Of a stretch of 59,100 bases of DNA, positions 33,817 through 43,085 are shown one piece after another. Each line of letters starts with the position of its first letter. Position 1 is the first letter of the stretch. A program made the translations under genes and the position numbers. The notes beneath the pieces were generated by a model, which was not told where the DNA came from, ran no database searches, and was given only the letters and a program-made list of their open reading frames with translations. This DNA is from an uncultured bacterium (GTDB taxonomy: Bacteria > Verrucomicrobiota > Kiritimatiellia > CAIVKH01). Where the stretch lies: the NCBI GenBank assembly GCA_903906425.1, contig CAIVKH010000366.1:1-59100 (forward strand). Reading direction: 5' to 3'.

Positions 33817-35109
33817 TCAGCGCGGCCTCGGACCGCCCATTTTCGGCGCGAAGGGGTTGACCGTCTGGCCGCCGTTCTGAGCGGCGCCTTCGGTGGCGTA
33901 GCCGGTGATGATATCGGCGCCTTCTTCGAGTTTGGAGGGTTCCTTGACTTCGGTGTAGGCGCCGTCGTTCAGGCCGACGCGGACGAAAACGGCGCGCGGC
34001 TGCTGGTTGGTCGCGTCGAGAACCCAGATGGTATTTTTCGGCTTGCCGGCGTGCGAGCCGCCTTCTCCGCCGCCGCGCGACCCGCCGCTGCGCTGGCCGC
34101 CGCCGAAGCTGCTGGCCGGAGCCATGCCACCGCCATCCTTTTCGCTCACCGCGACAAGCCCCTCCGGCTTGAATCGCAGCGCCGCGTTGGGCACGCGCAG
34201 CGAGTTTTCGTGCCGGCCGACTTCGCAGGAAATATTCGCGGTCATGCCGGGGAAAAGTTTTTCCGCCGGATTCTCGGCGCTGATGATGACCGGGTAGGTG
34301 ACGACGTTTTGGACCGTCGAAGCCGCGAGGCGGATTTGCGCGACGGCGCCGGTGAATTCCTGTTCGAAGGCGTCCACGTTGAAGACGACGGGCTGGTTGG
34401 TGTGAACCATGCCGATGTCCGCCTCGGGAATGCTGGCGAGCACCTGCATGTGCCGCAGATCGGTTCCGATCTGGAAGAGCGTCTGGGCGGTCATGCTGGC
34501 CACGACGGTCTGGCCTTCGTCCACGTTGCGCGCGATAATCACGCCGTCCACCGGCGAGTTGATGGTGGTGTAGCTCAGATTGGCTTGCGAAAGTTGCAGC
34601 GATGCCTTCGCCTGCGCCACGTTCGCCTGCGCCACGTTCAGGCCCGCGGCCAGCGCATCGCGGGTGGCCACCGCCGCATCGAGATCGGACTGCGAAAGCA
34701 GTTCGCGCTTGGCGAGCTCCTTGTCGCGCGTGAGTTCCTGGTTGGCCTGGAGCAGCTTTGCGGTGGCCTCGTCAACCGCCGCCATGTTCTGCAGCAGATT
34801 GGCCTGGTCCTGCGCGAGGTGGGCTTGATAAACGACCGGATCAATTTGCGCGACGACCTGTCCGTTGGTGACGTGGTCGTTGTAATCCACATAAAGTTTT
34901 TTCACCGGGCCGTTGACCTGCGTTCCAACCTGGATGGTGAGCACCGGTTGGAGAATGCCCGTGGCCTTCACCGTCTGCACGACCAGCCCGCGCTCGGCCT
35001 TGACGGTTTTGTAGCTGCGCTGGGTTTCCTTGTGCTGCTGCGACCACCAGTACCAGCCGCCACCGCCGGCCAGCGCCAGCAAAATCAAAATGACAATCAC
35101 GGTTCTCAT
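33817..35109 (-). CDS. Periplasmic adaptor, HlyD/MacA family (430 aa)
   Basis: One N-terminal membrane anchor (TVIVILILLALAGGGGWYWW), then a split lipoyl domain (GTQVNGPVKKLYVDYNDHVTNGQVVAQIDP ... INSPVDGVIIARNVDEGQTV), with the alpha-helical hairpin between them (about residues 95-185), a beta-barrel domain, and a C-terminal membrane-proximal domain with a Gly/Ser-rich loop insertion. This is the MacA-type adaptor that links the inner-membrane ABC exporter to the TolC-like channel. Lies 21 bp after the TolC-like gene. Confidence 0.92.
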   Translation of the reverse strand: MRTVIVILILLALAGGGGWYWWSQQHKETQRSYKTVKAERGLVVQTVKATGILQPVLTIQVGTQVNGPVKKLYVDYNDHVTNGQVVAQIDPVVYQAHLAQDQANLLQNMAAVDEATAKLLQANQELTRDKELAKRELLSQSDLDAAVATRDALAAGLNVAQANVAQAKASLQLSQANLSYTTINSPVDGVIIARNVDEGQTVVASMTAQTLFQIGTDLRHMQVLASIPEADIGMVHTNQPVVFNVDAFEQEFTGAVAQIRLAASTVQNVVTYPVIISAENPAEKLFPGMTANISCEVGRHENSLRVPNAALRFKPEGLVAVSEKDGGGMAPASSFGGGQRSGGSRGGGEGGSHAGKPKNTIWVLDATNQQPRAVFVRVGLNDGAYTEVKEPSKLEEGADIITGYATEGAAQNGGQTVNPFAPKMGGPRPR

Positions 35110-35130
35110 CTGAAGCTCCTCGTAAACATT

Positions 35131-36465
35131 CTATTCGCCGACGGTGTGCCTGATCGCCGCCATCTGGTTGAGCACGTCGTAGCGCGCCTGCACCTGCTGC
35201 GAGCGCGCCGTCGCCAGCGCGGCCTGCGCGTCGGCCTGGTCCACCGCCGTCGCCAGACCCAGACGGTATCGCTCGCTGGCCAGATCGAGGCTTTCGCGCG
35301 CCTGCCGGACAATCAGCTCTGTGAGCGTCAGCCGCTGCTTCGCGCCGTCGAGCTTTGTGACCGCCTGGCTCAGGTCCGAATAAATCTGCTGCTCGTTGGC
35401 CGCCTGCCGTGCGCGCGCCGCGCGAAGCTGCGCGGCCGCCTCGGTGATTTTTCCATAGTGCGTGCCGCCGTCAAAAACCGACATCGCCGCGTCCGCCGCG
35501 GCCGACCAGTTCCACATGAGGGGAAAATGTCCGCCGCTCCAGCCGAAGGATCCCTGCAGACTGAAAGACGGATACAGGTCGGCAATCGCCACATCAACCG
35601 CCGCGGAAGCCGCGTTCACCTGTTGCTGCAGCGCGTGCAACTGCGGCTGGTGTTCGCGCGCCGACCGCATCAGCGTCGCCAGATCGGTGACCGCCTCCTC
35701 GTGCGGGCTTTCGCCGAGCCGGTAGCCGGGGTCCTCGGCAAGCCCCATCGATAGATTCAGCACCGCGCGCGCCGTCGTCACCGAATTGCTCGCGTTGATC
35801 AGCGCCAGTTCCGCGTTGCCGAGATCAACCTGCGCCTTCGTGATGTCATATTTGATCCGCTTGCCGACCTCAAAAAGACCCTGGACCTGCGTCAGGTGAA
35901 CGCCGTACTGCCGCACGGTCTCCTCCGCCACCTGCATGAGTTCGGCATTCTGCGACAGCGTAAAAAACGCCACGCGGACATTGAACTCCGTGTCAATCTG
36001 CGCCGCCCGCAATTCCTCCTGCGCGGCCAGCTTCTGCGCAAGCGCCCCGCGGATGAGCGCGGGCGTCTTGCCAAAATCGAACAGCAGCAGATCGGCGGTC
36101 AGGGCCGCGTTGTACGCATTCTTCGACTTGCTGCTCGCGGGCGCGCCCGCAGCGTTTGCCGTGGCCCGCTGATAGCCGGCATTCGCGCCAACACTCGGCT
36201 GGCGGCCGGCGCGCGCCTCGACAAGCTGTGCGGTCGCGATTTCCAGATTCTGGTTCGCCTCGACGATGGTCGGATGAAACCGCTCCGCGATGTTCAGCGC
36301 GCGCGCCAGCGTCAGAACCGAATTGGTCCCGAGGCCCGCCTCCGCGGCCGTCACCGTCCGCTCGCCCGGCGGAACATTGGTTGGGTTCTGCGCTTCGCGG
36401 GCCTTGCGCACCGTCGTGCAAGCGGCAAGCGAAATGACCGCAATGATCAAAAACAGCTTCTTCAT
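35131..36465 (-). CDS. TolC-family outer-membrane efflux lipoprotein (444 aa)
   Basis: The signal MKKLFLIIAVISLAAC has a lipobox Cys (LAAC), so it is a lipid-anchored outer-membrane factor. Two long coiled-coil repeats are typical of TolC proteins: ALNIAERFHPTIVEANQNL in the first half and LYPSFSLQGSFGWSGG with AVDVAIADLYPS in the second. It provides the outer-membrane exit duct for the pump encoded downstream. The ATG overlaps the MarR stop by 4 bp (ATGA), so it is translationally coupled to its probable regulator. Confidence 0.92.
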   Translation of the reverse strand: MKKLFLIIAVISLAACTTVRKAREAQNPTNVPPGERTVTAAEAGLGTNSVLTLARALNIAERFHPTIVEANQNLEIATAQLVEARAGRQPSVGANAGYQRATANAAGAPASSKSKNAYNAALTADLLLFDFGKTPALIRGALAQKLAAQEELRAAQIDTEFNVRVAFFTLSQNAELMQVAEETVRQYGVHLTQVQGLFEVGKRIKYDITKAQVDLGNAELALINASNSVTTARAVLNLSMGLAEDPGYRLGESPHEEAVTDLATLMRSAREHQPQLHALQQQVNAASAAVDVAIADLYPSFSLQGSFGWSGGHFPLMWNWSAAADAAMSVFDGGTHYGKITEAAAQLRAARARQAANEQQIYSDLSQAVTKLDGAKQRLTLTELIVRQARESLDLASERYRLGLATAVDQADAQAALATARSQQVQARYDVLNQMAAIRHTVGE

Positions 36466-36947
36466 GTCAGCCGCACTTTCGCCGCAGGCCGCGCGGCCCT
36501 TTCACCGGATGTGACGCTGCGGCCGATTTTCTTCATGAGCCCGAGAAAATTCTCCTGCTCGTCAACGCTGAGCGAGCCGAGCATCGCGCGCGCCATCCGC
36601 ATCCTGCGCCGGCCGCGCTCCGAGCGGACCTTGCGGCCCGCCGCCGTCAGCCGCACCCATACGATCCGCCGGTCTTCGTCCGAGCGGCCCCGCTCGACAA
36701 GTTTCTTGGTCACCAGCTTGTCCACGACGGCCGTCAGCCCGCTGAACGTCAGCGAAACGGCGTCCGCCAGCGCGCCCATCGTGAAATCGCGCCGGCCCTC
36801 CAGCGCTTCGATGACGGCCGTCTCCAGCCGCGTGAGCGTGCCGTCGGCGGCCGGCTCGCGGTATTGGTGGATGAACCGGCGCGCCAGCAGATGAAGCTGG
36901 CCCATCAGTTCCGCCGAGTTCCTGTCAAAGCTGCCTTCACGTTTCAT
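36462..36947 (-). CDS. MarR-family transcriptional regulator (161 aa)
   Basis: Winged-helix pattern: MGALADAVSLTFSGLTAVVDKLVTKKLVERGRSDEDRRIVWVRLTAAGRKV, i.e. recognition helix plus wing, within a helical dimerisation scaffold. First gene of the five-gene pump operon and translationally coupled to the TolC-like gene, so it most likely represses its own operon and responds to a pump substrate. I could not pick out a clear operator; the only palindrome upstream is the family repeat at 37056, about 110 bp away. Confidence 0.88.
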   Translation of the reverse strand: MKREGSFDRNSAELMGQLHLLARRFIHQYREPAADGTLTRLETAVIEALEGRRDFTMGALADAVSLTFSGLTAVVDKLVTKKLVERGRSDEDRRIVWVRLTAAGRKVRSERGRRRMRMARAMLGSLSVDEQENFLGLMKKIGRSVTSGERAARPAAKVRLT

Positions 36948-37055
36948 GGTGCGAATACTTCATAAAATGAACGGTTCGTGTTCGCAATGATTGTGCGGCT
37001 TCGCGGAATTCTGCCGGACTTGTTTTTTTCCGGCCCGGAATCCGGCCGCGATGGC

Positions 37056-37102
37056 TTCCAATGATTGGAAGTTTCCGCCCCGGTCTTTTCCAATGATTGG
37101 AA
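37056..37102. repeat. Paired 15-bp palindrome, locus 9 (G/G), divergent intergenic
   Basis: TTCCAATGATTGGAA at 37056-37070 and 37088-37102, 32 bp apart, between the divergent MarR gene (start 36947) and the oxidoreductase gene (start 37348). The remaining 400-bp gap is GC-rich with an AT-rich patch TTTAAGTTTTGTTAATAA at about 37232-37250 that could hold the promoter of the oxidoreductase. Confidence 0.95.
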
Positions 37103-37347
37103 GCCGGCGGCGGCGGGCGCAGGCGCGGCGGAAAGTTTGCGTGGGAGAAGCGTGTGCGGGCGGCAAAAGATGACCGGTGCAGCCGTCCGCGAGTGCGGGC
37201 GGAGGCGCGCGGAGGGCTGGCGCGCGCGGTTCTTTAAGTTTTGTTAATAATTCGCCTTGCTTCACGGGCGCGTTGGAACTATCACCATCGGCTCAAATTT
37301 TGGCGGAGTGTTCCGCTGGCAACAAGCGAAAGTCTGGAGAGAAAATC

Positions 37348-38772
37348 ATGTCATCGCGTTCGTATTTTTTCGGTCCTGTTTCCCGTCGTAGTTTTCTGCG
37401 CACATCCGCGCTGGCGGCGGGGGCGCTCACCATCGGTGGCCGCACGCTGGCTGCCGGCACGGCAAAATTAAAAGGGGCGGGCAACAAGCTGAACATCGCC
37501 TGCATCGGCGGTGGCGGCGGCAAGGGCAGCGGCGACTGTGATGAGTTTGTGAAGCTGGGCGAGAACATTGTCGCGATCGTGGACGTGGATCTGGAGCGCG
37601 CGAACAAGAAAGCGGCGTCGCTGAAAGAGAAGTTCCCGGACATCAAGGTCTATTCCGACTACCGGAAGTGCCTTGAGGAAATGGGCGAGAAGATTGACGC
37701 CTGCACCGTCTCGACGCCCGACCACATGCACGCGCCGATCAGCATGGCGGCGATGAGCATGGGCAAGCATGTCTACACGCAGAAGCCGCTGACGTGGTGC
37801 GTGGGCGAATCGCGCGCGATGAAAGCGATGGCGAAGGAAAAGGGCGTCATCACCCAGATGGGCAACCAGGGCAGCGGTCACGACAGCCTGCGCCGCGGCG
37901 TGGAAATCGTACAGGCCGGCATCATCGGTGAGGTGAAGGAAATTCAGGCGTGGACAAACCGCCCGGTTTGGCCGACGCAGGGCAAGCCGCGCGCGGAAGG
38001 CGAAGACCCGATTCCCGAATCGCTCAAGTGGGATCTGTGGCTTGGCGTTGCGCCGGCGCGCCCCTACAAGGCGAAGATTTATCACAGCTTCAATTGGCGC
38101 GGGTTCAAAGATTTTGGCGGCGGCGCTCTCGCCGACATGGCGTGCCATCTTTGGAATTTCTACTTCCGCGCACTCAAGCTCGGCTATCCGAGTTCCTGCA
38201 TGGCGGAAAACAGCGACAACTTCGAAGACACCTTCCCGGCGAACGGCAAGGTCACGTTCGAATTTCCTGCGCGCGAAGGTCTGCCGCCGGTCAAGCTCGT
38301 CTGGCGCGAAGGCGGACAGAAGCCGAACGATGACGAAGTTCCCGACGTCAAGAAGTTCCAGCTTGAGCGGGCGAAGGAAAACAAGCTGCCGAACAACGGC
38401 GTGGTACTGATCGGCTCAAAGGGCGTCATCTACCAAAGGGACGACTACGGTGGGGAGCTCTTCCTCAAGTTGAAAGGCGAAGAGAACCTCGTGTCGATCT
38501 CCAAGCACGAAGCGTGCTCCGAGAAGATCATCCCGATCACGATCCCGCGCACGAAGAATCACTATGGCGAATGGTCCGAAGCCTGCAAGACGGGCGCCGA
38601 GACCTATTCGCGCTTCGAAATCGCCGGCTTCCTCACCGAGACGATCCTCGTCGGCACGCTCGCGCAGCGCTTCGACAAGCAGAAGATCGAGTGGGACGGC
38701 CCGAACGCGAAGTGCCTGAATATCGCGGCGGTCAATGATCATGTGAGCCGCAAGTATCGGACGGGCTGGTAA
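37348..38772 (+). CDS. Tat-exported Gfo/Idh/MocA-family oxidoreductase, paralogue 2 (474 aa)
   Basis: ATG 37348 follows GGAGAG; the leader SRRSFLRTSALAAGALTIGG carries the twin-arginine motif. NAD(P)-binding motif IACIGGGGGKGSGDC. The substrate-site element is QKP (VYTQKPLTW), as in paralogue 1 at 22498; other shared blocks are ITQMGNQGSG, WTNRPVWP, YHSFNWRGFKDFGGGALADMACH. Expected to be periplasmic, acting on sugars or sugar acids. It heads a plus-strand run with a permease, a third oxidoreductase, a ThuA-domain and a HEAT-repeat protein. Confidence 0.92.
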   Translation: MSSRSYFFGPVSRRSFLRTSALAAGALTIGGRTLAAGTAKLKGAGNKLNIACIGGGGGKGSGDCDEFVKLGENIVAIVDVDLERANKKAASLKEKFPDIKVYSDYRKCLEEMGEKIDACTVSTPDHMHAPISMAAMSMGKHVYTQKPLTWCVGESRAMKAMAKEKGVITQMGNQGSGHDSLRRGVEIVQAGIIGEVKEIQAWTNRPVWPTQGKPRAEGEDPIPESLKWDLWLGVAPARPYKAKIYHSFNWRGFKDFGGGALADMACHLWNFYFRALKLGYPSSCMAENSDNFEDTFPANGKVTFEFPAREGLPPVKLVWREGGQKPNDDEVPDVKKFQLERAKENKLPNNGVVLIGSKGVIYQRDDYGGELFLKLKGEENLVSISKHEACSEKIIPITIPRTKNHYGEWSEACKTGAETYSRFEIAGFLTETILVGTLAQRFDKQKIEWDGPNAKCLNIAAVNDHVSRKYRTGW

Positions 38773-38988
38773 GCGTCCTGCGAACTGCCGGGCCGAGGCG
38801 TTCAGATCCGGTCCGGTGGTTCACTGTTCTTGGGGAAGTTTATGGGGCCGCCGCGCCTGTCGCGTGGCGGATGTTTTTGGAAGAAGTCGTTGGGTTTTGT
38901 TTTCGCCTGCGCCCGGAAAACGCGACGTGCGTGAATTGACGGGCGGAGGCGTTCATATAGGAAAATAGTAAAGAGGAGAAATGTGGTC

Positions 38989-40458
38989 ATGAGCGAGCAG
39001 ACAAGTCAGTTGCCTTCGTATATCACCAGTGCCACCCCGAATCCGGCCGGAAACCGGGCTCCGTGGTACAAGAACACGGCGCCGACATACGCCGGAATAT
39101 TCCTGTGGTTTGTGTTCTGGCAGGATGCTGCCAACGCGTCGGCCATGGGCGGATTGCTTTCTCATGGCATCGGCTGGGCGCTGATCAGCCTGGTGATCTC
39201 CGCGGCCATCTGCCATTTCCTTTTCTATCTGGTCCCCGGAATGCTCGGCATGAAGACCGGTCTGCCGCTCTACATCGTCGGCACCTCGACCTTCGGCGCG
39301 CAGGGCGGTTTCATCTTGCCCGGTTTTCTGATGGGCGTGCTGCAATTCGGCTGGCTTGGCGTCAACGTGTATTTCTCGTCGCTGGCCATTAACGCGATGA
39401 TCCCGAGCATTCCTGCGAATGTCATCATGGTGATATGGGGCGTGCTGGCCGCTTTCGTCGGATTGAAAGGCATCAAGTATGTCGGCATGGTCGCCACCTA
39501 CCTGCCGCTGATTCCGCTCGTCGTGCTCCTCCTGCTGGTCGCAAAGACCGCTGGTGGCATCGGCTCGTTTGACCCGCAGAAGTTCGTTGAGTTGCACAAA
39601 GCAACCGTCCCGGCGGCGCCTGCCGCGCTCAGCACCTTCGGCGTGCTCGCGTTCATGATGACCTTCGTCGTTGGCTTCTTCGCCACCGCCGGCGCAGCCG
39701 GTGTGGACTTCGGCACCAACAGCCGCGACAAGAAAGACGTCTCGATGGGCGGCATCATCGGCATCCTCGTCGCGATCGTCGTCACGGGCGGCCTGGCCAT
39801 CCTCGCGGTGGCCGGAGCGTACGGCTCGCCGGAAATCTGCAAGCAGACGGTCGAAGCCGGCAAGGGCAGCATCATCCTGCAGGCCCCCGGCCTCATCCCC
39901 GTGCTATTCGGCGCGAAGTCCGGCCTCATCATGTTCCTGCTGGCCATCGCGGCCTTCCCGCCGGCGTGCTTCTCCTCGTTCATCGCGGCCAACAGCTTCA
40001 GGACCACGCTGCCGAAAGTGAACCCCTTCATTTCCGTCGGCATCGGCGCGGCCGTCAGCATCGCGCTGGCGATCACCGGCATGGCCGGCAAGGCCATTGT
40101 CGTATTCCAGATCATCGGCGCATCCTTCGGTCCGGTCTGCGGTGCCATGATGGTTGATTACATCCTCAGCAAAGGCAAATGGACCGGCCCGCGCGCCGGC
40201 TTCAATCCCGCCGGCTGGATCGCTTGGTTTTTGGGGTTCATCGTTGGAATTCTTCCTATCGGCGCCGTCCCCGATTTAATCCGTCCGAATGTTCCATTTG
40301 GTTTCGTTACCACGTTCTTTGGAATCGAACGATTTTGGTCTTACCTTTGTACTTCGTGCGCACCCGTTGCAGCGTTCATTGTGGGCGCAACTGTATATCT
40401 TATCTGCTCCAAGCTTGGATGGCGATCGGCCGTCATTCCGATCCCGGCGAAGAAATAA
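38989..40458 (+). CDS. NCS1-type (cytosine/purine-permease-like) transporter (489 aa)
   Basis: About 12 transmembrane helices. The N-terminal NRAPWYKNTAPTYAGIFLWFVFWQ and the helices around GFFATAGAAGVDFGTNSRDKKDVSMGG and FGPVCGAMMVDYIL fit the nucleobase/cation symporter-1 fold. The substrate may be a nucleobase or a related small solute. ATG 38989 is chosen over the GTG at 38983 because AGGAGA is better spaced. The last 70 codons (from about 40235) are visibly richer in A/T and use different codons from the rest. Followed by a palindromic pair and then a canonical terminator. Confidence 0.85.
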   Translation: MSEQTSQLPSYITSATPNPAGNRAPWYKNTAPTYAGIFLWFVFWQDAANASAMGGLLSHGIGWALISLVISAAICHFLFYLVPGMLGMKTGLPLYIVGTSTFGAQGGFILPGFLMGVLQFGWLGVNVYFSSLAINAMIPSIPANVIMVIWGVLAAFVGLKGIKYVGMVATYLPLIPLVVLLLLVAKTAGGIGSFDPQKFVELHKATVPAAPAALSTFGVLAFMMTFVVGFFATAGAAGVDFGTNSRDKKDVSMGGIIGILVAIVVTGGLAILAVAGAYGSPEICKQTVEAGKGSIILQAPGLIPVLFGAKSGLIMFLLAIAAFPPACFSSFIAANSFRTTLPKVNPFISVGIGAAVSIALAITGMAGKAIVVFQIIGASFGPVCGAMMVDYILSKGKWTGPRAGFNPAGWIAWFLGFIVGILPIGAVPDLIRPNVPFGFVTTFFGIERFWSYLCTSCAPVAAFIVGATVYLICSKLGWRSAVIPIPAKK

Positions 40459-40479
40459 CCGGTCGTCCCCGACCGCAAC

Positions 40480-40526
40480 TTCCAATCATTGGAAACTGCG
40501 CACGCGCAAACTTCCAATGATTGGAA
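40480..40526. repeat. Paired 15-bp palindrome, locus 10 (C/G)
   Basis: TTCCAATCATTGGAA at 40480-40494 and TTCCAATGATTGGAA at 40512-40526, 32 bp apart, 21 bp after the permease stop and 8 bp before a separate intrinsic terminator. Confidence 0.95.
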
Positions 40527-40534
40527 AAAATGGA

Positions 40535-40561
40535 AACGCCCCGGACAACCGGGGCGTTTTT
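40535..40561 (+). terminator. Intrinsic terminator of the permease gene
   Basis: AACGCCCCGG-ACAA-CCGGGGCGTT forms a 10-bp stem with a tetraloop, followed by TTTTTC. It lies 76 bp beyond the permease stop, immediately after a palindromic pair. Confidence 0.92.
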
Positions 40562-40630
40562 CATTTCAGCCAGCGAAAGATTTTTTCTCAAAAGACCGGA
40601 ATGCCGGCGAATAATGGTGCGACTCAACCT

Positions 40631-41935
40631 ATGAAAAACAAAATACAAATTTCACGTCGTGGCTTTTTGAAAACCGCCGCTGCCACCGCGGGTATCGCGG
40701 CTTTTCCGACCATCGTTCCCGCTTCGGTTTTCGGCCCGAATGCGCCGAGCAAAAAACTGAACATGGGCGCGATCGGTCTCGGCGGGATGGGCAACGGCAA
40801 CCTCGGCGCGTTCCTCAACATCGACAACGTCCGCGTCGTCGCCATCTGCGATGTCGATCAGAAACACGCCGAGGGCGCGCGCGACCGCGTCAACAAGCAG
40901 TACAAAGACACCGGTTGCAAAACCTACAAGGACTTCCGCGAAATGCTCGGCCGCGGCGACATCGACCTGTGCTCCATCGCCGTGCCCGACCACTGGCACG
41001 CCCTGCTCTACGTCGCCTCCATGAAGGCCGGCTGCGATGTCTATGGCGAAAAGCCGCTCGCCCGCTCCATCAAGGAAGGCCGCGCCATCGTCAACGCGCA
41101 GCAGCGTTATGGCCGCGTCTGGCAGACCGGAAGCTGGCAGCGCTCCACCGCGAATTTCTATCAGGCCTGCATGCTGGTCCGGAACGGTCGCATCGGGAAA
41201 GTCGCCCGCGTTGAAGTCGGCCTGCCCACGGGCCGCGGTGCCGGCCTCTTCACCCCCGGCGAACCGCCGGCCGGCCTCGACTGGAATTTCTGGCTCGGCC
41301 CCGCGCCGTGGCGGCCCTTCGCAAAATTCGACAACCGCGCCCCGCATTGGTCGTGGCGATGGATTCTGGATTTCTCCGGCGGCCAGCTCACCGACTGGTG
41401 CGGCCACCACGTTGACATTGCCCACTGGGGACTCGGCTACGACCGCACCGGCCCGGTCGCGATTGAGGGCAAGGGCGAATATCCGCCCGACGGCTACTAT
41501 GACGTTCCGGTCAAATACGATTTCACCTGCACCTACGCGGCCGGCGTGAAGATCAATGTCACCGACGCCAGCAAAAACAAGATGGGCACAAAATGGATTG
41601 GCGAGGATGGCCGCTGGATTTACGTCACCCGCGGCGGACTCGAAGCCAGCGATCCGAAAATTTTGAAGGAAGAAATCGGCGCGGAGGAAATCCAGCTCAT
41701 CAAAAGTCCCGAGCACCACCGCAACTTCATCGAGTGCGTCAAGACGCGCCGCGAAACGATCACGCCGTCGGAAATCGCGTACCGTTCCATCAGCGTCGGC
41801 CTCCTCGGCGAAATCGCGATGCTCACCGGCCGCAAAATCAAATGGGATTCGGACAAGGAAGAAATCCTCGACGACCCCGCCGCCAGCGCGCTACTCATGC
41901 GCCCCTACCGCGAGCCGTGGAAGCTCGAAGTCTGA
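40631..41935 (+). CDS. Tat-exported Gfo/Idh/MocA-family oxidoreductase, paralogue 3 (434 aa)
   Basis: ATG 40631 opens MKNKIQISRRGFLKTAAATAG, a twin-arginine leader. Cofactor motif MGAIGLGGMGNGNLG. Unlike paralogues 1 and 2 it keeps the canonical EKP (VYGEKPLAR). The C-terminal half has WSWRWILDFSGGQLTDWCGHHVDIAHWGLG and YNAV-like sugar-binding features. Probably periplasmic; substrate unknown. It is separated from the permease by a terminator, so it has its own promoter in the 170-bp gap. Followed after 80 bp by a ThuA-domain gene. Confidence 0.92.
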   Translation: MKNKIQISRRGFLKTAAATAGIAAFPTIVPASVFGPNAPSKKLNMGAIGLGGMGNGNLGAFLNIDNVRVVAICDVDQKHAEGARDRVNKQYKDTGCKTYKDFREMLGRGDIDLCSIAVPDHWHALLYVASMKAGCDVYGEKPLARSIKEGRAIVNAQQRYGRVWQTGSWQRSTANFYQACMLVRNGRIGKVARVEVGLPTGRGAGLFTPGEPPAGLDWNFWLGPAPWRPFAKFDNRAPHWSWRWILDFSGGQLTDWCGHHVDIAHWGLGYDRTGPVAIEGKGEYPPDGYYDVPVKYDFTCTYAAGVKINVTDASKNKMGTKWIGEDGRWIYVTRGGLEASDPKILKEEIGAEEIQLIKSPEHHRNFIECVKTRRETITPSEIAYRSISVGLLGEIAMLTGRKIKWDSDKEEILDDPAASALLMRPYREPWKLEV

Positions 41936-41942
41936 AATGGAG

Positions 41943-41962
41943 GGCGCGGTTACACCCGCGCC
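41943..41962. repeat. GC-rich intergenic hairpin
   Basis: GGCGCGG-TTACAC-CCGCGCC, 7-bp stem, 7 bp after the oxidoreductase stop and without a T tract. It may attenuate or stabilise transcript between this gene and the ThuA gene. Confidence 0.45.
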
Positions 41963-42015
41963 GACCCCGAAGAAATTTGAATCGCAGCAAAACAAACAAT
42001 CAGGAGAAACAAGAA

Positions 42016-42918
42016 ATGACAAATCGTAAGCTTGGGATTCGGAGTACGGCCTTCAGCCTTCTCGTCGCGCTCGTCGCGATGAACGCCTCGGCCATCAAGA
42101 TGAGTGAACTGAAGGAGCCCACCGCCGAGCAGCTCGCCAAGATCCAGGCCGCCACGCCGGAGAAATGCGAACCGCCCGCCAAGGCCCGCAAACTCTTTGT
42201 GTTCTATCTGGCCGAAGGCTTCGTCCATTCCTCGATTCCGTTCGGCAACCAGTGCCTCAAGCTCATGGGCGAAAAGACCGGCGCGTTCACCGCCACCTTC
42301 AGCACCAACAAGGCCGATTTCACCGCCGACAACCTCGCGCACTACGACGGCATAATGTTCAACAACACCACCAGCCTCAAACTCGATGACGCGCAGCGCA
42401 AGGCGATCATTGATTTTGTCAACGGCGGCAAGGGTATCATGGGCATCCACGCCGCGTCCGACAACTTCGGCTGCTGCAAGGAACTTTCCGACATGATCGG
42501 CGGCCAGTTCGACGGTCATCCCTGGGGCGGCGGCGGAACGTGGGCCTTCAAGCTCGACGACCCCACGCATCCCGTCAACCGCGCCTTCGGCGGCAAGGGC
42601 TTCATCCTCAGCGACGAAATCTATCAGATCAAGGGCGCCTACTCGCACGACACCGCCCGCGAACTTGTCAGCCTCGACATGTCCAACGCGATGAACATGA
42701 AGGTCAACACCAACGGCATTCACCGCAAGGACGGCGACTTCCCCGTGGCCTGGCTCAAGAAGATCGGCGGCGGCCGCGTCTTCTACTGCTCGATGGGCCA
42801 CCGCGAAGACATCTATTTCAACAAGGCCGTCGTCCAGCACTACCTCGACGGCATCCAGTACGCCCTCGGCGATTTCAAGGTGGATGACCGCCCCAGCGCC
42901 GAAGCGCAAAAGAAATAA
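42016..42918 (+). CDS. Exported ThuA-domain protein (300 aa)
   Basis: ATG 42016 follows CAGGAGAAAC. Signal peptide FSLLVALVAMNASAIK. The ThuA (glutamine-amidotransferase-like) fold is recognised by KLFVFYLAEGFVHSSIPFG, YDGIMFNNTTSLKLDD, FVNGGKGIMGIHAASDNF, GGQFDGHPW and GGGRVFYCSMGHREDIY. The family is linked to trehalose/disaccharide utilisation and often occurs, as here, beside exported Gfo/Idh/MocA enzymes. Probably takes part in the same periplasmic sugar modification. Confidence 0.92.
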   Translation: MTNRKLGIRSTAFSLLVALVAMNASAIKMSELKEPTAEQLAKIQAATPEKCEPPAKARKLFVFYLAEGFVHSSIPFGNQCLKLMGEKTGAFTATFSTNKADFTADNLAHYDGIMFNNTTSLKLDDAQRKAIIDFVNGGKGIMGIHAASDNFGCCKELSDMIGGQFDGHPWGGGGTWAFKLDDPTHPVNRAFGGKGFILSDEIYQIKGAYSHDTARELVSLDMSNAMNMKVNTNGIHRKDGDFPVAWLKKIGGGRVFYCSMGHREDIYFNKAVVQHYLDGIQYALGDFKVDDRPSAEAQKK

Positions 42919-42941
42919 CCTCCGGCGATGCGAATCGGAAT

Positions 42942-42988
42942 TTCCAATGATTGGAAGAAAGCGGAAGCGCAACTTCCAATCATTGGAA
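42942..42988. repeat. Paired 15-bp palindrome, locus 11 (G/C)
   Basis: TTCCAATGATTGGAA at 42942-42956 and TTCCAATCATTGGAA at 42974-42988, 32 bp apart, 23 bp after the ThuA stop. An AT-rich iteration of TTTCGNNTTTCG type follows at about 43036-43065. Confidence 0.95.
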
Positions 42989-43085
42989 ACTCATTAAAGG
43001 ATTCAGACTGTTTTAGATTTTCTTCGTTTCAAATTTGTTTCGGATTTCGAGTTTCGAATTTCGGATTTGTCCAAAGGAGTTCACC

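Noticed and set aside
33781-35754. 657-residue plus-strand frame opposite the adaptor and TolC-like genes
   Set aside because: Antisense shadow; the minus-strand genes form a coherent pump operon with proper domains.
40480-40526. Palindromic pairs as ordinary intrinsic terminators
   Set aside because: They lack a following T tract, a genuine terminator sits separately at 40535-40561, and one pair is inside the efflux operon and two are in divergent gaps.
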